This document shows positions 34,046-46,770 of a stretch of 64,000 bases of DNA, piece after piece. This stretch comes from Lycium barbarum (Eukaryota > Streptophyta > Magnoliopsida > Solanales > Solanaceae), in assembly GCF_019175385.1 (NCBI RefSeq), contig NC_083339.1, positions 82,386,120 through 82,450,119 on the forward strand, in the 5' to 3' direction. Below the pieces are notes generated by a model. The model was not told the origin of the DNA. It did no database searches and saw nothing but the letters and a program-made list of their open reading frames with translations. Each line of letters starts with the position of its first letter. Within the stretch, counting starts at the first letter, position 1. Both the position numbers and the translations under genes were made by a program.

Positions 34046-36617
34046 TGTTACACCTCAGAAAATTTTCCGTTGATGCACAGTGAATAGTCTAATGAAGAGC
34101 ACAAAGTATATGGTATTTCGATAAGTAAGGAATGACATTTGATGACCCTAATTAAGATTTCAAAGATGTTCGAGAAAGGGGGAGAAAGTTTACCAAGAGA
34201 AGGCAAGGCTTACGATAGGTATCGAAAAGGAATTACGAGTAACGAGTTAACGAGGATTTAATGATGTCTTGGAGAAGAGTGATAACATCCCTTAGAATGG
34301 TTTTGAGGTATTAAACAAGTGCTAAGAAGGTTCCATAAGGATTTGAGATCGAACGAGTAGACGAAAATGAACTTCGGATCACTGGGATTATACGGCCAAA
34401 CATACTGGCCGTATAAAACATACGGTCCGTATGTTGGACCGTATAATCAGCCCAGAACTACACACTTCGCAGGACCAAACATACGGCCCGTATAAAATGT
34501 ACGGACCGTATGTTGGTCCATATATATGGTCGGGGACAGATTGGTTCATTAAATAAGGATCCAAGTCTTATTTCATTTCATTTCCATATCACACCCCTTC
34601 TCTCTAAAACATCTCTTTACATTTATTCCACAAGAATTCAAGAGGTATTAGTGATCAACAACATAAACTAAGCGAATCAAGTGTAAGAAACCCATTAAGA
34701 GATCATCCAAGTCAAGAAATCTCATTGGAGATGAACTAGGGTTTTGGCACAAGTGAAGTATTTCCATCAAAAGCTTGTTCCTACAACATCTAAGGTAATA
34801 TTTATGGTATTTTCATTTTGTTAAAGGTATTTGAAAGTAGAAATACTTGGATTGTAGAAGGATGTAGAAAAATGGGTCATGAATGTGGAATATTGCCATT
34901 TTGAGAAATAGCTTGAATTGAGTCATGATTCTTGATGTGTTGTGATATTTATATGTTATAAATGATGTTAAGAAAATGGGATAGGTAGTGTACATGAATG
35001 AACATAGTCGTGTGTTATGACCATGGATATGGGTGATTGGAAGCGAATTGAGAAATATAGATAATGTGGATGAATAAAGGATATTGTTATGATATTGTGA
35101 ATGTATTATTGACGTTTGGGAGTTAATATACGATATGGAGGAATGTTCTATAAATAAAGGAGATGTTGTCCAATTTTCTCTAGCTTTAGTCGTGTTTGCT
35201 AGCTATCGATTTCTAATGATAGTATGACTTTAATGAAGGTAGAAACGTGAGCGTTGAAGGAGAACATGCAAGTGGTATAATAGTTGAACGGAAAGTTATG
35301 TAAGGCTAACCCTTCTTTCATAAGGCATGGTTCTTTGGCCAATCTTCTAAATATTTTATAAGTCTATGATGTCCTCCAAATGACTCTATCTTCAAAAGCT
35401 ATTAAGCTTATGACTCTTGATATGTTACGATTGTACTAAGTTCCTCATATGACGAGTAATCCTATAAGGATAGATGTAATGAACGACGGTGATAGTAATA
35501 ACGATACGATAACGACAATAATAGCGATGAGAATAATGATGACGATAATGATAGTGATGATAATAGTAAAGATGCTTATGAGCTATTATGTCTATGTATC
35601 TATGTATGACTATTATGGAACCCCGAGCTTATAAGGCCGGGTAGAATATGTATATATTTATGTAACGCGTGCACACCTCTGCAGATGGTATGGATAACCC
35701 TGAAGCCTTGGTAGGGCCAGGTATGTATGATAACCGAGCCTAGCCATGGTCGGGTATGTGAAACACCGAACCTTCGTGGTCGGGCATGCTATGTAAATGT
35801 TATGTATATGATATAAATATGTATATGATGTAGATATGAGTATGAATACTAATACGAGTAAGAATATGTATATGATATGAATGTGAATAAGGATATGTAT
35901 ATGGATATGAGTATGGATACGAAATGTAAATGAGTACGGATATGAGTACGGATACGTATATGGATGTATGTACACGAATACGCATTAGAAATGTAACGTC
36001 CCTATGAAAAGCATGTAAGTGCTTATGACGATGATTCTACTTTCTCCCATCTGATGCTATTTCTCATGTCACTTATTATGCTTTTATATTGATATTGATC
36101 ATGCTTTACATACTCAGTTCATTCTTCGTACTGACGTCCTTTTGTTGTGGACACTGCGTCATGCCCGCAGATGCCTAAGGAGACAGACTTTGCCCATAGC
36201 TACATTTCTCAGGGACTACATAGCGGAGCTCCATTTCATTCGGAGCTATAGCTTTTGGTACTTATTCTTTTGTGTACATATTTATAGGCATAGCGGGGTC
36301 CTGTCCCGCCTATATGATATAACATACTCTTCTTAGAGGCTCGTAAACATGTGTATATGGTTAGCTGTGTTTGGCCTTGTCGGCCTATATTTTGGATTTC
36401 ATTTTGTTAGCCTCGTCGGCTTGTGTACAGTGATATGGGCATAAATGCCAATGATGATATAAAGGTATTTTTGTCCAATGGTACTAGTATGATTGATGAA
36501 TGGAAATGTACGATTTAGTATATGGCTCACCTAGATGTAAGTATAAAGATACGCTAAGGGGTGCCCGGGCGGGCTAGCACCGGGTGCCTGTCGCGGCCCT
36601 CCTGTTAGGTCGTGACA
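34046..36617 (+). repeat. 3' LTR of element C (2572 bp)
   Basis: TGTTACACCTCAG to GTCGTGACA, collinear with the 5' LTR and differing at scattered bases and small indels. Array about 34385-34530, donor-like site at 34794/34795, twin hairpin 36109-36171. Confidence 0.9.
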
Positions 36618-37692
36618 ATTTTCCTTGGGTACACTCACCTTAAAATGCTAGTCCCTCCAAGGTGAGATATGACGATTATGATCACTCCATAACGTAGTCG
36701 GGGGTTTACGACCTTACGTCACCTCGACATAGCCATGGTTACCTCCATGTTCTACTGTAGGATTAATGATGAATGTATGATGATGTTAAGTTATGATAAA
36801 ATTATGATATGCCTATGAGATATGCAATAATTGATGAGGTCATGATTGATTATATGACGATACAATTCCACCGCGCCTAGTTGGCCAGGCATGTCACCGC
36901 AAAGGTGCGCTGCATACGATTCCACCATGCCTAAATGGCCGGGCACGTCACCGCTAAGGCAGGCTGCTATGTTTACACCGAGCCTAGAGGGTCGGTCATG
37001 ATCACCACTAGTGGGCGGCATATGATGGTTACCCGGACGGGGGTTAACGATGATGATTCATATGATACGACGATGTATGCGCTATAGTGATACATGTACT
37101 ATGATTATCTATATGATGTATGCATGAAATGTATCCACCCTTAAAAGGTACGCATGTTGTATCTTCACCTTGTGACGTATGTTTTCTCTATCATGTTCAT
37201 TTCATTCATGCCTTACATACTCAGTACAATATTCGTACTGACGTCCGTTTTCTTTGGACGCAGTGTTCATGCCCACAGGTAGATACGGAGGTGATCCAGA
37301 ACCTGTAGAAGTTATCAGCAGACTTACAGGAGCACTCCATTATTCCGGAGGTGCTATTTGGTTTATTCTTTTGAGTATGTATATGTATATGTATTTTGGG
37401 CACGACGGGGTCTTGTCCCGTCCATATGTCTAGTACTCTAGTAGAGGCTCGTAGATACACATGTGTGGGTAGTATGGTCTCACAATGTTATTATTGTACC
37501 TATATTATTATTTTGTTAGCCGAAAGGGCTTATGTATATAAAAGTAATTATGTTTCCAAATGAAAAATAGTTTTCCTATGATTTACTATAAATTAATGAA
37601 TGTATGCTTAATGAGTACGATAAGTAATAGAATGAGTGGTGCTCGGTGGTTAGCCCCAGGTACCCGTCATGGCCCCTAGTCGGGTCGTGACA
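36618..37692 (+). repeat. 3' LTR of element B, right part
   Basis: Begins with the right ATTTT duplication of C (36618-36622) and continues B's LTR to GTCGTGACA at 37692. It includes GC-rich repeats (36850-37030) and an intact twin hairpin (37210-37281, CGTCC/GGACG). About 385 bp of LTR present in this copy are absent from the 5' LTR. Confidence 0.9.
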
Positions 37693-37697
37693 ATGAT

Positions 37698-38060
37698 GAC
37701 GGGCCCTTGTCCTGTCTTTTCTACAGCTCATACACCATAAAGGTCTGTAGATAGTTGTATGGAGTGGGGATGTTATGTAGCCTTGTTGGCCCTCAATTTT
37801 GTTGTTCAGCTTACATAGCAGCCTCATCGACTTGCTCAGTTGGGTATATATATTATGGGTGCGCGTGTGACCAGTTCAGACGAGATAGTCAGCATTTATA
37901 TATATATATATATATATATATCCAGATTGCAGCCTCGTCGGCTTATTGGTATTGTCTGTGTACATATAGGCCTTAGCAGAGTTTCAGATTTAGAGTGGTT
38001 CGCTCGAGCGTAGTTTGGCTTCGGGTGCCGGTCACGTCACTCCGGAGTTGGGGTGTGACA
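37698..38060 (+). repeat. LTR H, right fragment (LTR 3' end)
   Basis: Follows the right ATGAT duplication of B and ends GGGGTGTGACA at 38060. Contains a short TA run (about 37897-37921). It abuts the RT gene of D within the codons after NSVAF, so H is inserted in D's RT; the candidate target duplication is AGAAA (38061-38065). Confidence 0.75.
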
Positions 38061-38700
38061 AGAAAAGCCACAGAATTCAACCAGAATTCACATTTCAAAA
38101 ATTTCACATATAATTCTCGAGTCTGAAGGATTGCAAGGACAATACGCAAATGATCTACGTGCTCTGTTTCTGACTGAGAATATACCAGAATGTCATCAAT
38201 GAACGCAATTAAAAATAGATCTAGGAAAGTCCTAAACACGTTGTTCATTAAATTCATGAACACTGCCGGAGCATTAGTCAACCCAAATGACATTACCCGA
38301 AAATCATAATGACCGTATCTAGTTCTGAAAGCCATTTTCAGAATGTCTTCCTCCTTTACTCTCATTGGTGATGTCCTAACCTTAAATCTGTCTTGAAAAA
38401 CCACTTAGCACCTTGTAATTCATCATACAAATGATTGATTCTCGGAAGCGAATATTTATTCCTTATCGTCACTTTGTTCAACTGCCTATAGTCAGTGCAC
38501 ATTCGTAGGGAGCCATCTTTCTTTCTTATGAACAAGGCAGGTTCTCCCTATGGTGATGAACTGGGCCTAATAAATCCCTTCTCGAGTATATTCTTCAGTT
38601 GTGCCTTTATCTCTTTTAATTCTGCTGGTGCCATTCTGTAAGGAGGAATAGATATGGGTTCGGTGTCCGGCAACACGTCAATAGTAAAATCGATCTCCCG
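38061..38700 (-). pseudogene. pol: RT of element D, truncated by H
   Basis: Readable from the ELPGLP/EREIDF linker (about 38700) through [16 protein letters not shown] and FIDD (about 38195-38206) to [10 protein letters not shown], where H cuts it. A frame is open at 38404-38061; upstream codons are broken by indels and stops. Confidence 0.82.
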
Positions 38701-39330
38701 TTCCGGTGGAAGACCTGAAAGTTCATCTAGAAGTACATCCGGGAACTTATTTACTACCGGGACGGGTTGAAAAGTCAGCGGCTTTGCTTCGGTGTCATGA
38801 ACTCATACCAAATGATAAATATAGCCTTTCGCAATCATCTTCCTCACTTTGAAATAGGAAAAAAAACCTACCTCTTAGAGACGCTGTGTTACCTCTCCAT
38901 TCAAGCACTGGTTCTCCTGGGAATTGAAATCGAACCATCCTTGTTCTGCAATCCACATTAGCATAACAAGAGGTCAACCAACCCATGCCCATAATCACAT
39001 CAAAATCTAACATTTCCAACACAATCAAATCAGTTTTAGTCTAACGATCACATACCACAATCACAAAATTTCTATATACTTATCTAGCCTTTGCCGGGCC
39101 ACCAATAGGAATAGACACTTCAAAAGGTTTGATAAGCTCGGGTTTCACCCCAATACGACCAGCAATATAAGGAGTGATATAATACAAAGTAGAACCCGGA
39201 TCAATTAGGGCATAAACATCATGGGAGAATATGGATAGTATACCTGTAACCACATCAGGGGAGGACTCAAGATCCTATCGTCCGGCTAAAGCCTTACGAC
39301 TAAGGGCTGCTGAGGGCCACTCGAACTAGA
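38701..39330 (-). pseudogene. pol: Protease of element D
   Basis: IDPGST-type active site at about 39190-39210, shared with A. DVIMGMGWL (Asp of GMDWL changed to Gly) near 38985. Stop codons interrupt between 39030 and 39100. Confidence 0.8.
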
Positions 39331-40099
39331 TGCTCCCCCTCTGCCCCTACCACAGCCTGATGATATCTGGGGAGTCTACCCTGCAGGGCGCACGGATGAA
39401 GAACAACCTGCTACTAATCCTGTAGGCTGAGCCCCAACTCTGCCACCCATCGAGGGACAATCACGCATCATACTAGTCTGACCACAGGCATAACAAGCAT
39501 CTGAGCCTCGGCGACACTAACCTGAATGTATCTACCGCACTGGCAACATCGCGGTACCCGTGGTCACCTCTGACTAGAATCACCTCCAAACCGAGGACCC
39601 GAGACCCTCGAACTCTGACCAGGACCAGAATAAATGGGACAATCAAATCTCCTGCCCGTGAATTGAAGAGGTGCACTAGCTGCAGACTTTTCTGAATATC
39701 TGGAGTACTGTTGCTACTGACCCCCTCTATACTCACTACTAGCACTGCCAAATATGTCCCTCTTACTATGCCCTCTATCCATATCACGCTCACCCCTTTA
39801 TGGTTGCTATTGCTTTTCTAAATTTCGAGCGTGGGCCTAAATACGGGAGATGTCCATTCCTTCCTGTAATGAAGCTGTCAAGTAATCTTTGATCAAATGT
39901 GGCCTTAAGTCACTCACAAATTGATGCACCCGGTCTCCCATGTCGGCCACCATGGTCGAAGCATACTGGGCCAATGAATTGAAACGAAGATTATACTCCC
40001 GGGCACTCATATTTCCTTGCTTTAGATTCAAAAACCTATCAGCTCAGGCCCTTTGAACCTCGGGTGGTAAATAATGGCGAAGGAAAGCATCTATGAATT
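39331..40099 (-). pseudogene. gag: gag of element D, C-terminal part
   Basis: Contains the end of the Gag core (MNLKQGNMSAREY, 40031 to 39837), the Arg/Ser-rich linker and eroded zinc knuckles (39440-39560). It joins 53551 across E: the last codons before E specify WQEF and the first after it IDAFLRHYL. Confidence 0.83.
40095..40099. other. Target-site duplication of E, GAATT
   Basis: GAATT directly before E's left end; repeated at 53546-53550 directly after its right end. Confidence 0.87.
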
Positions 40100-42630
40100 T
40101 GTCAGGACCCGTCTAGGGGACCACGACGAGCGCCCGATGCTAGCCCACCCAGGCACCCCTTAACTTACACTTAAGCTTACATCTAGGTGAGCCACATAAT
40201 TAAACACATAATTCTACTCATTCATCATGCTAATCCCATTGGACGACAATGCCTTTATATCATCATTGGCACCTATGCCACGTCAACGTACATGATCCAA
40301 CCAGGCTATCAAAATGACATACAAAATATAGGCCGACAAGGCCAGAAATATCTAACCATATACACGTGACTACGAGCCTCTAAGAAGACCCCGCTATGCC
40401 CATAATTATATACACAAAGAATAAGTACCCAAAAGCTATGGCTCCGAATAAAAAGAAGCTCTGCTATGTAATCTCTGAGTAAGCAACTATAGATCAAGCA
40501 TGTCTCCCAGTGAACCTGCGGGCATGACGCAGCGTCCACAAATAAAAGGACGTCAGTATGAAGAATGTACTGAGTATGTAAAGCATGATCAATATCAATA
40601 TAGAAGCATAGATAGCAACATAAGAAATAACATCGAATGGGAGATGGCAATATCATCGTCATATGCACTTGCTTGCCTTTCTTAGGAACTTTCCATTTCT
40701 AATACGTGTTTGTGTACATACATCATTATCCGTATTCATAATAGTACCCGTACCATATTTCTGCTCGTATTCGTATGCATGCCCTTTATTCACATTCATA
40801 TACATAGTCATATCATATACATAATCATACCATATACATAGAATTTACATAGCATACCCGACAACGTAGGATCGGTGTTTCATACATACTTGGCTAACCA
40901 AGGCTCAAGGTTACTCATACCTGACCCTACCAAGGCTTCAGGGTTACATCTACCTGGCCCTACAAAGGTGTCAGGGTTGTCCGTACCATCTGCAGAGGTG
41001 TGCGCGCGTTAGGTAATCACATACATACTTATTTACATATCTTTACCCGGCCTCATAAGCTCGGGGTTCCATATTAGTCATACATAGACACATAAACATA
41101 ATAGTTCATAAGCATCTTTATTAATTTACATTGTTATCACAATCGTCATCAACATCATTATTACTACTATCGTCAACCATCACATTTACCTTAATAGGCC
41201 TACTCGTGATATGAGGAACTTAGTACAATCGTAACATATCGAGAATCATAAGCTTAGTAGCTTGGAAGATAGAAGAATTTGGAGAATATCATAAGCTCGT
41301 AGAAGATTTAGATAATTGGCCAAAGAACCATGCCTTATGAAAGAATGGTTAGCCTTACATACCTTTTCGTCCGACTATTTACCACTTGCACGTTCTCTTT
41401 CAACAGTTGTGTTTAAACCTTCATTAAAGTCATACTATCGTTAGAATCGACAACTAGCACTCATGGCTAAAGCTAGAGAAAATCAGAAAACATCTCCTTT
41501 ATTTATACGGCATTCATCCATAACGTATATCAACTCCCAAACGTCAACAATACATTCACAATACCATAACAATGGCCATTTATCATTTACGTTAACCACA
41601 TTAACTAGGTTTCTCAATTCGCTCCCAATTCACCCATATTCATGGTCATATCACCCGACTTCGTCCATTCATATAAAATGCCCATTTTCATGATCTTAAC
41701 ATCATTTATAACACATTCATATCACAACACAACAAGAATCATGGTTCAATTCAAACTATCTCTCAAAATGTCACTATTCATCATTCATGACCTATTTTTC
41801 TATACTCATCTAATGTCCAAGAATTTTAACTCTCAATTACCTTGAACAACATATAAATACCATAAATCTTACCTTAGATGTTGTAGGAACAAGCCTTGGT
41901 CGAAATACTTCACTTGAGCAAAAACCCTAGTTTTCCTTCAATAAGATTTTCTTGACTTGAATAATCATAATGGGTTTCCTTACACTTGATTCACTTGATT
42001 TGTGTTGTTGATGACTAATAATCCTTAAAATCTTGTGGAATAAATGTAGAGAGATGTTTTAGAGAGAAGGGATGAAATGTGGAAATGACATAATAAACTT
42101 GGATCCCTTATTTAATGACTTAAAATCTGGTCTGGAGTGAACAACACTGTGGTCGTAAACTTGGTTTACAGTCCGTATCCCAGTTTACGGACCGTCCTTT
42201 GTGGTCGTGCTTAATCATAACAGAACCAAAAACTCAGGCTAAGACGTGGTGATTTACGAACACAGTTTACGGGCCGTAAACCACTTTACGGTCCGTATTT
42301 CAGGTCGTATTTAACCATTTGATCATTTGGCAGAAAGTTGAAGTTTTGGAAGCCAAAATACGACATGGCAGTTTACGAGCCGTATACCACTTTACGGTCT
42401 GTATTTCATTTTATGTGCAACTGGCCAAAATGCAGATCTGCAACTTTCCACATTTTTAGAACCTATAATTATTCATTATGGAGCATAACCTATCTCTTAT
42501 TGCAATTGCCTTCGGAATCTTACTTAGGGTCGTCAAATGTTATTTCTTACACATGAAAACATCAGATACTCGTACTCCTTGCGGGTCCATTCACTTGGAC
42601 AACAATGGAGGATTTTTCCGAGGTGTAACA
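40100..42630 (-). repeat. 3' LTR of element E (2531 bp)
   Basis: In sense TGTTACACCTCGG (42630) to the left end, which reads TGTCAGGACC on the plus strand (one change from TGTCACGACC). U3 array about 42150-42420, TATA-like TTAAATAAGG near 42110, donor-like CTAAG/GTAAGA at 41873, twin hairpin 40515-40587. Confidence 0.9.
40515..40587 (-). promoter_or_regulatory. Twin-hairpin motif in 3' LTR of E
   Basis: Sense CAGTAC with a once-mutated partner ATACTG, then CGTCC/GGACG. The 5' LTR copy is at 48225-48298. Confidence 0.55.
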
Positions 42631-42845
42631 TTCTCCCCCCCCCCCCCCCCCTAAAGAACATTCGTCTTCGAATGTTAAAGTCTTCGGGGATTCTATAGAA
42701 ATTTCGCCAGAGTTTCCCCTATAATATGGTACTACCAACCTGTCACAACAACCCAAAATATCATCGCCTCACAGGGCTACGTCACAATATCAACATATCT
42801 ATGGCCACACACGACCAAAAGCATGAAAAGGAAATCATACATACC
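42631..42845 (-). promoter_or_regulatory. 3' UTR of E with polypurine tract and pre-PPT hairpin
   Basis: The PPT contains seventeen G in sense (plus-strand C-run 42635-42651). A perfect 8-bp stem AACATTCG/CGAATGTT lies at 42657-42676. No coding to 42845. Confidence 0.85.
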
Positions 42846-44474
42846 TCATACCGCTGATGTTTCATCTTGAATCTCTCCCAAGGGCTGAAATAAATGAGGG
42901 TATCTGGATCGCATACTTTCTTTCGCTTCCCATGTCATTTCTTCTCGTTTACTGCTTCTCCATAAAACCTTAACTGAGGCCACTTCTTTGTTTCTAAGCC
43001 TCCGTACTAGTATGGCAATGGGCACTTCTTCATAAGTCAACTTTTCTGTCACTTGCACATCGCTTATTGGCACGATCCTAGTAGGATCTCCAACACATTT
43101 TCGAAGCATCGAGACATGGAAAACTGGGTGAACTGACTCCAAATCCGGAGGTAGATCTAATTCGTAGGCCACTTTGCCCACTTTGCGCACAATCTCATAA
43201 GGTCCAATGTACCGGGGACTAAGCTTCCCCTTTTTGCCAAATCTCATTACACCTTTCATCGGTGACACTTTCAAGAATACCCAATCTTTCACTTGGAACT
43301 CTAAGTCTCTTCGGCGATTATCTGCATAGGACTTTGGACGACTTTGGGCTGCTAATAACCGATCTTGTATGACCTTGACTTTCTCTATGGCTTGCTGGAC
43401 CAAGTCTGGACCTATCAGTCTGGCCTCTCCTGTTTTGAACCACCCAATTGGGGATCTACACTTTTGCCCATATAAAGCTTCATACGGTGTCATTTGGATG
43501 CTAGAATGATAACTGTTATTGTAAGCAAATTCAATGAGTGGAAAATGGTCATCCCAATTTCCTCAAAAATCTATCATACATGCCCGCAACATATCTTAAA
43601 GAGTCTGAATGGTACGCACGGCTTGTCCATTAGTCTGTGGATGAAATGTCGTACTAAGGCTCACTTGGGTTCCTAGACCCTCTTGGAAAGACTTCCAAAA
43701 ATTGGTTGTAAACTGAGTTCCTCTGTCTGAGATAATAGATACTGGAATACCATGGAGTCTCACTATCTCTTTGACATAAAGCCTCGCATATTCTTCTGCC
43801 ACATATGTCGTTCTGACCGGTAACAAATGAGCTGACTTTGTGAGCCTATCTACAATTACCCATATAGAGTCATACTTGCGTCAAGAACGGGGTAATACTG
43901 TAATGAAGTCCATGTTAATCACTTCCCACTTCCAAGTTGGGATTTCTACAGCTTGCAACAATCCACCCGACTTTTGGTGCTCGATTTTCACTTGTTGACA
44001 ATTGGGACATTGAGCTACGAATCCCGCTATGTCTTTCTTCATTCCATTCCACCAATATATAGACTTAAGGTCATGATACATTTTCGTCGCTCTGGGGTGA
44101 ACAGAATAACGGGAACAATGAGCTTCTTTCAATATCTGGTGGCGTAGACCTACCACATCGGGAACACACAATCTGCCTCGACATCGGAGAACGCCGTCTC
44201 CTAAAATATCAAATGAGGACTCCTCTTTCTGAGGGAGTGTATCTCTGTACTGCATTAGCATGGAATCTTTGTATTGTCGCACTTTCACTTCTGCTACTAG
44301 CGACGAGACTGCTGAATTCTGAATGGTAGCTCCCATGCTACCTGAGTCCACTACTCGAACTCCTAGGCTAGCTAACTGTTGGCGCTCACGAGCCATTTCT
44401 CTTCTCTCTGGTCGTAAACCATATAAACTTCCCATAGATCTGCGGCTAAGAGCATCAGCTACAACATTTGCCTT
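42846..44474 (-). pseudogene. pol: Integrase and chromodomain of element E
   Basis: Zinc domain intact in sequence (His, His and CPNC, about 44120-43990), core with MDF and SDRGTQF, QTL then a stop. Stops: TAA at the start of [10 protein letters not shown] (about 44473), TGA about 43878, TAA about 43593, TGA about 43560. From 43493 to 42846 one frame carries the GPY/F module (GPYEIV) and the chromodomain (about 43040-42880, ending RYPHLF). Confidence 0.88.
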
Positions 44475-45380
44475 TTAGGGGTGATACAAAATAGTGACAT
44501 CATAATCTTTTAGCAATTCCAACCATCGTCGTTGCCAAAAATTCAACTCCTTCTGCTTGAAGATATACTGAAGGCTATTATGATCTGTATAAATATCCAC
44601 ATGGACACCATATAAATAATGTCTCCATATCTTTAATGCATGAACCACTGCGGCCAATTCTAGATCACGGGTTGGATAATTCTGCTCATGTTTCCGCAAT
44701 TGGCTTGAAGCATATACAATTACTTTACCATATTGGATCAATACACAGCCTAGCCCAACACCTGAAGCATCACAATAGACAACATATCCTTCCAATCCCT
44801 CTGGAAGTGTCAAGACTGGGGTGGAAGTCAACCTACTTTTCAACTCTTGCAAGCTACGTTCACAAGCATCTGTCCATTGCAACTTTGCCGATTTCTGGGT
44901 CAACTTTGTGAGCGGTGCAGAAATAGAAGAAAAACCTTCAATGAATCTCCTATAATAACCTGCTAAGCCAAGAAAGCTACGAACCTCCGTAGGAGTTGTG
45001 GGCCTTGGCCAAGTTTTCACGACCTCAATCTTTTGACTATCCACTCGAATGTCATCGGCTGCAACAATATGCCCCAGAAATGCCACTGAGTTCAACCAAA
45101 ACTCGCATTTGGAAAACTTTGCAAACAACTCTTGAGTTCGAAGAACTCCGAGGACAGTACGCAAATGATCCGCATGTTCTACCTCGAATCGAGAATACAC
45201 CAAGATATCGTCGATAAATACGATCACAAATGAATCCAGGAAAGGCCTGAACACATTATTCATCAGATCCATAAATACTGTCGGCACATTTGTTAGGCCA
45301 AACGACATTACCCGGAACTCAAAATGACCATATCTTTGAAAACCATTTGGCATCTTGCAATTGATTAAATAAGTCATCAA
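44475..45380 (-). pseudogene. pol: RT second half and RNase H of element E
   Basis: Open from just after a deletion in [82 protein letters not shown] (Lys changed to Asn). Ends at a stop after YHP. Confidence 0.88.
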
Positions 45381-46770
45381 TCCTCGGAAGAGGATACTTG
45401 TTCTTAATTGTCACCTTATTCAATTGCCGGTAATAAATGTACATTCTCAAGGAGCCATCTTTCTTTTGGATGAACAATACGGGTGCTCCCCACGGGGATG
45501 AACTAGGCCTAATAAAGCCTTTTTCAAGCAAGTCTTTCGATTGCTCCTTCAACTCTTTCAATTCCGCGGGAGCCATTCTATAGGGAGGAATAGATATAGG
45601 CTTAGTGCCTGGTAACACATCAATAGCAAAATCAATCTCCCGCTCGGGAGGAAGGCCTGGAAGCTCTTCCGGGAACACATCCGGAAATTCATTTACTACG
45701 GGAACTGACTGAAGAGTCGGCGATTCAGCTCCTATATCTTGAACCTGAACTAGATGACAGATACATCGTTTCGTGATCATTTTCCTTGCCTTTAGATAGG
45801 AAATAACCCTACCTTTTGGTGACGCCGTATTCCCTTTCCATTCTAAAACTAGTTCTCCCGAAAATTGGAAACGAACCATTTTCATTCGGCAATCAACATT
45901 GGCATAACAAGAAGACAACCAATCCATGCCCATAATAACATCAAAACCCACCATTTCTAGATCATGGAAATCAATCATGGTACGACGATCACAAATCATA
46001 ATTACACAATTTCTATATACTCAGCTAGCTATTACCGATTCAGCCACGAGTGTAGACACCACAAAAAGTTTAATCGACTCCGGTTCGACTCCAAATCAAC
46101 CCGCAACATGCGGAGTAACATATGATAAGGTGGAGCCCAGATCAATCAAAGCATATACATCATGAGAGACTACCGATAATATACCTGTAACCACATCAGA
46201 GGAAGACTCAAGATCTTGGCGTCCAGCCAAAGCATAAACAAGGTGCTGAGGACCGCTAGAACTGGGAGCTCTCCCTCTACCTCTACCATGGCCGACGGGC
46301 TCATGTGAACCTGGCCCCATAGGGCGTACCGATGCTGAAGATCTGGCTATCGACCCTGAAGGATGGGTCCTACCACTACCATGAACTGAGGGGCAATCGC
46401 GCATGATATGGCCTGGTTGACCACATGAACAGTAAACATCCGAACCCAATCGGCATCGACCCCAATGTAACATCCCACACTGGGAACATCGTAGTACGGG
46501 TGGCCTTGCCTGACCCGAATCATCTCTGAACTGAGACCCCGAATAACTCTGACTTGGCCCGGAACGAATAGATCTATCGAATCTCTGGCTTGGAAACCAT
46601 GGAGGTGCACTAGTCATAGAATAGCCTGAGTACCTGGACATCTGTTGTATATGCCCACCTCTAAACTCACTCATCGGACCTGAACATCTGACCCTCTTAC
46701 CATGACCCCTATCCTACTCGCGTTCACTTCTCTGCTGCTGTAGGTTTTCTTCTAAGTTCTGAGGATGAGG
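45319..46770 (-). pseudogene. pol: gag end, protease and RT first half of element E
   Basis: The linker and zinc knuckle CX2CGQPGHIMRDC are readable from 46674. Protease has IDLGST (about 46150); a stop follows at about 46094. A second frame (45999-45319) holds GMDWL, the linker and RT to WFSKI, then an out-of-frame deletion of about 75 nt between two AGATA copies removes DLRSGY and nearby residues. Stops at 46768 and about 46711 separate this from gag. Confidence 0.86.

Larger units (their letters stand above)
27818..36617 (+). mobile_element. Element C: internally deleted Ty3/gypsy element (8.8 kb)
   Basis: Complete ends: 5' LTR 27818-30385 (2568 bp), PBS, PPT, 3' LTR 34046-36617 (2572 bp), 5-bp target duplication ATTTT. 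The internal region is only 3660 bp because about 1.5 kb covering the zinc knuckle, protease and most of RT is absent. It sits in B's 3' LTR. R-U5 is like E; U3 is its own. Confidence 0.92.
8406..37692 (+). mobile_element. Element B: Ty3/gypsy chromovirus carrying nested G and C
   Basis: 5' LTR 8406-10720, PBS 10725-10736, gag-pol split by G, PPT 26173-26187, and a 3' LTR 26188-27817 plus 36623-37692 split by C. Flanked by ATGAT on both sides, inserted in LTR H. Without its nested guests it is about 10 kb. The coding region is dead. Confidence 0.9.

Noticed and set aside
40309..40668. Open frame conserved in both LTRs of E (also 48062-48379)
   Set aside because: It spans the twin-hairpin motif and LTR sequence; paired occurrence is explained by LTR duplication, not by coding constraint.
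41463..41845. Overlapping plus-strand frames repeated at 49190-49572
   Set aside because: Antisense to the U3/R part of E's two LTRs; no recognisable protein and the copies accumulate changes at all positions.
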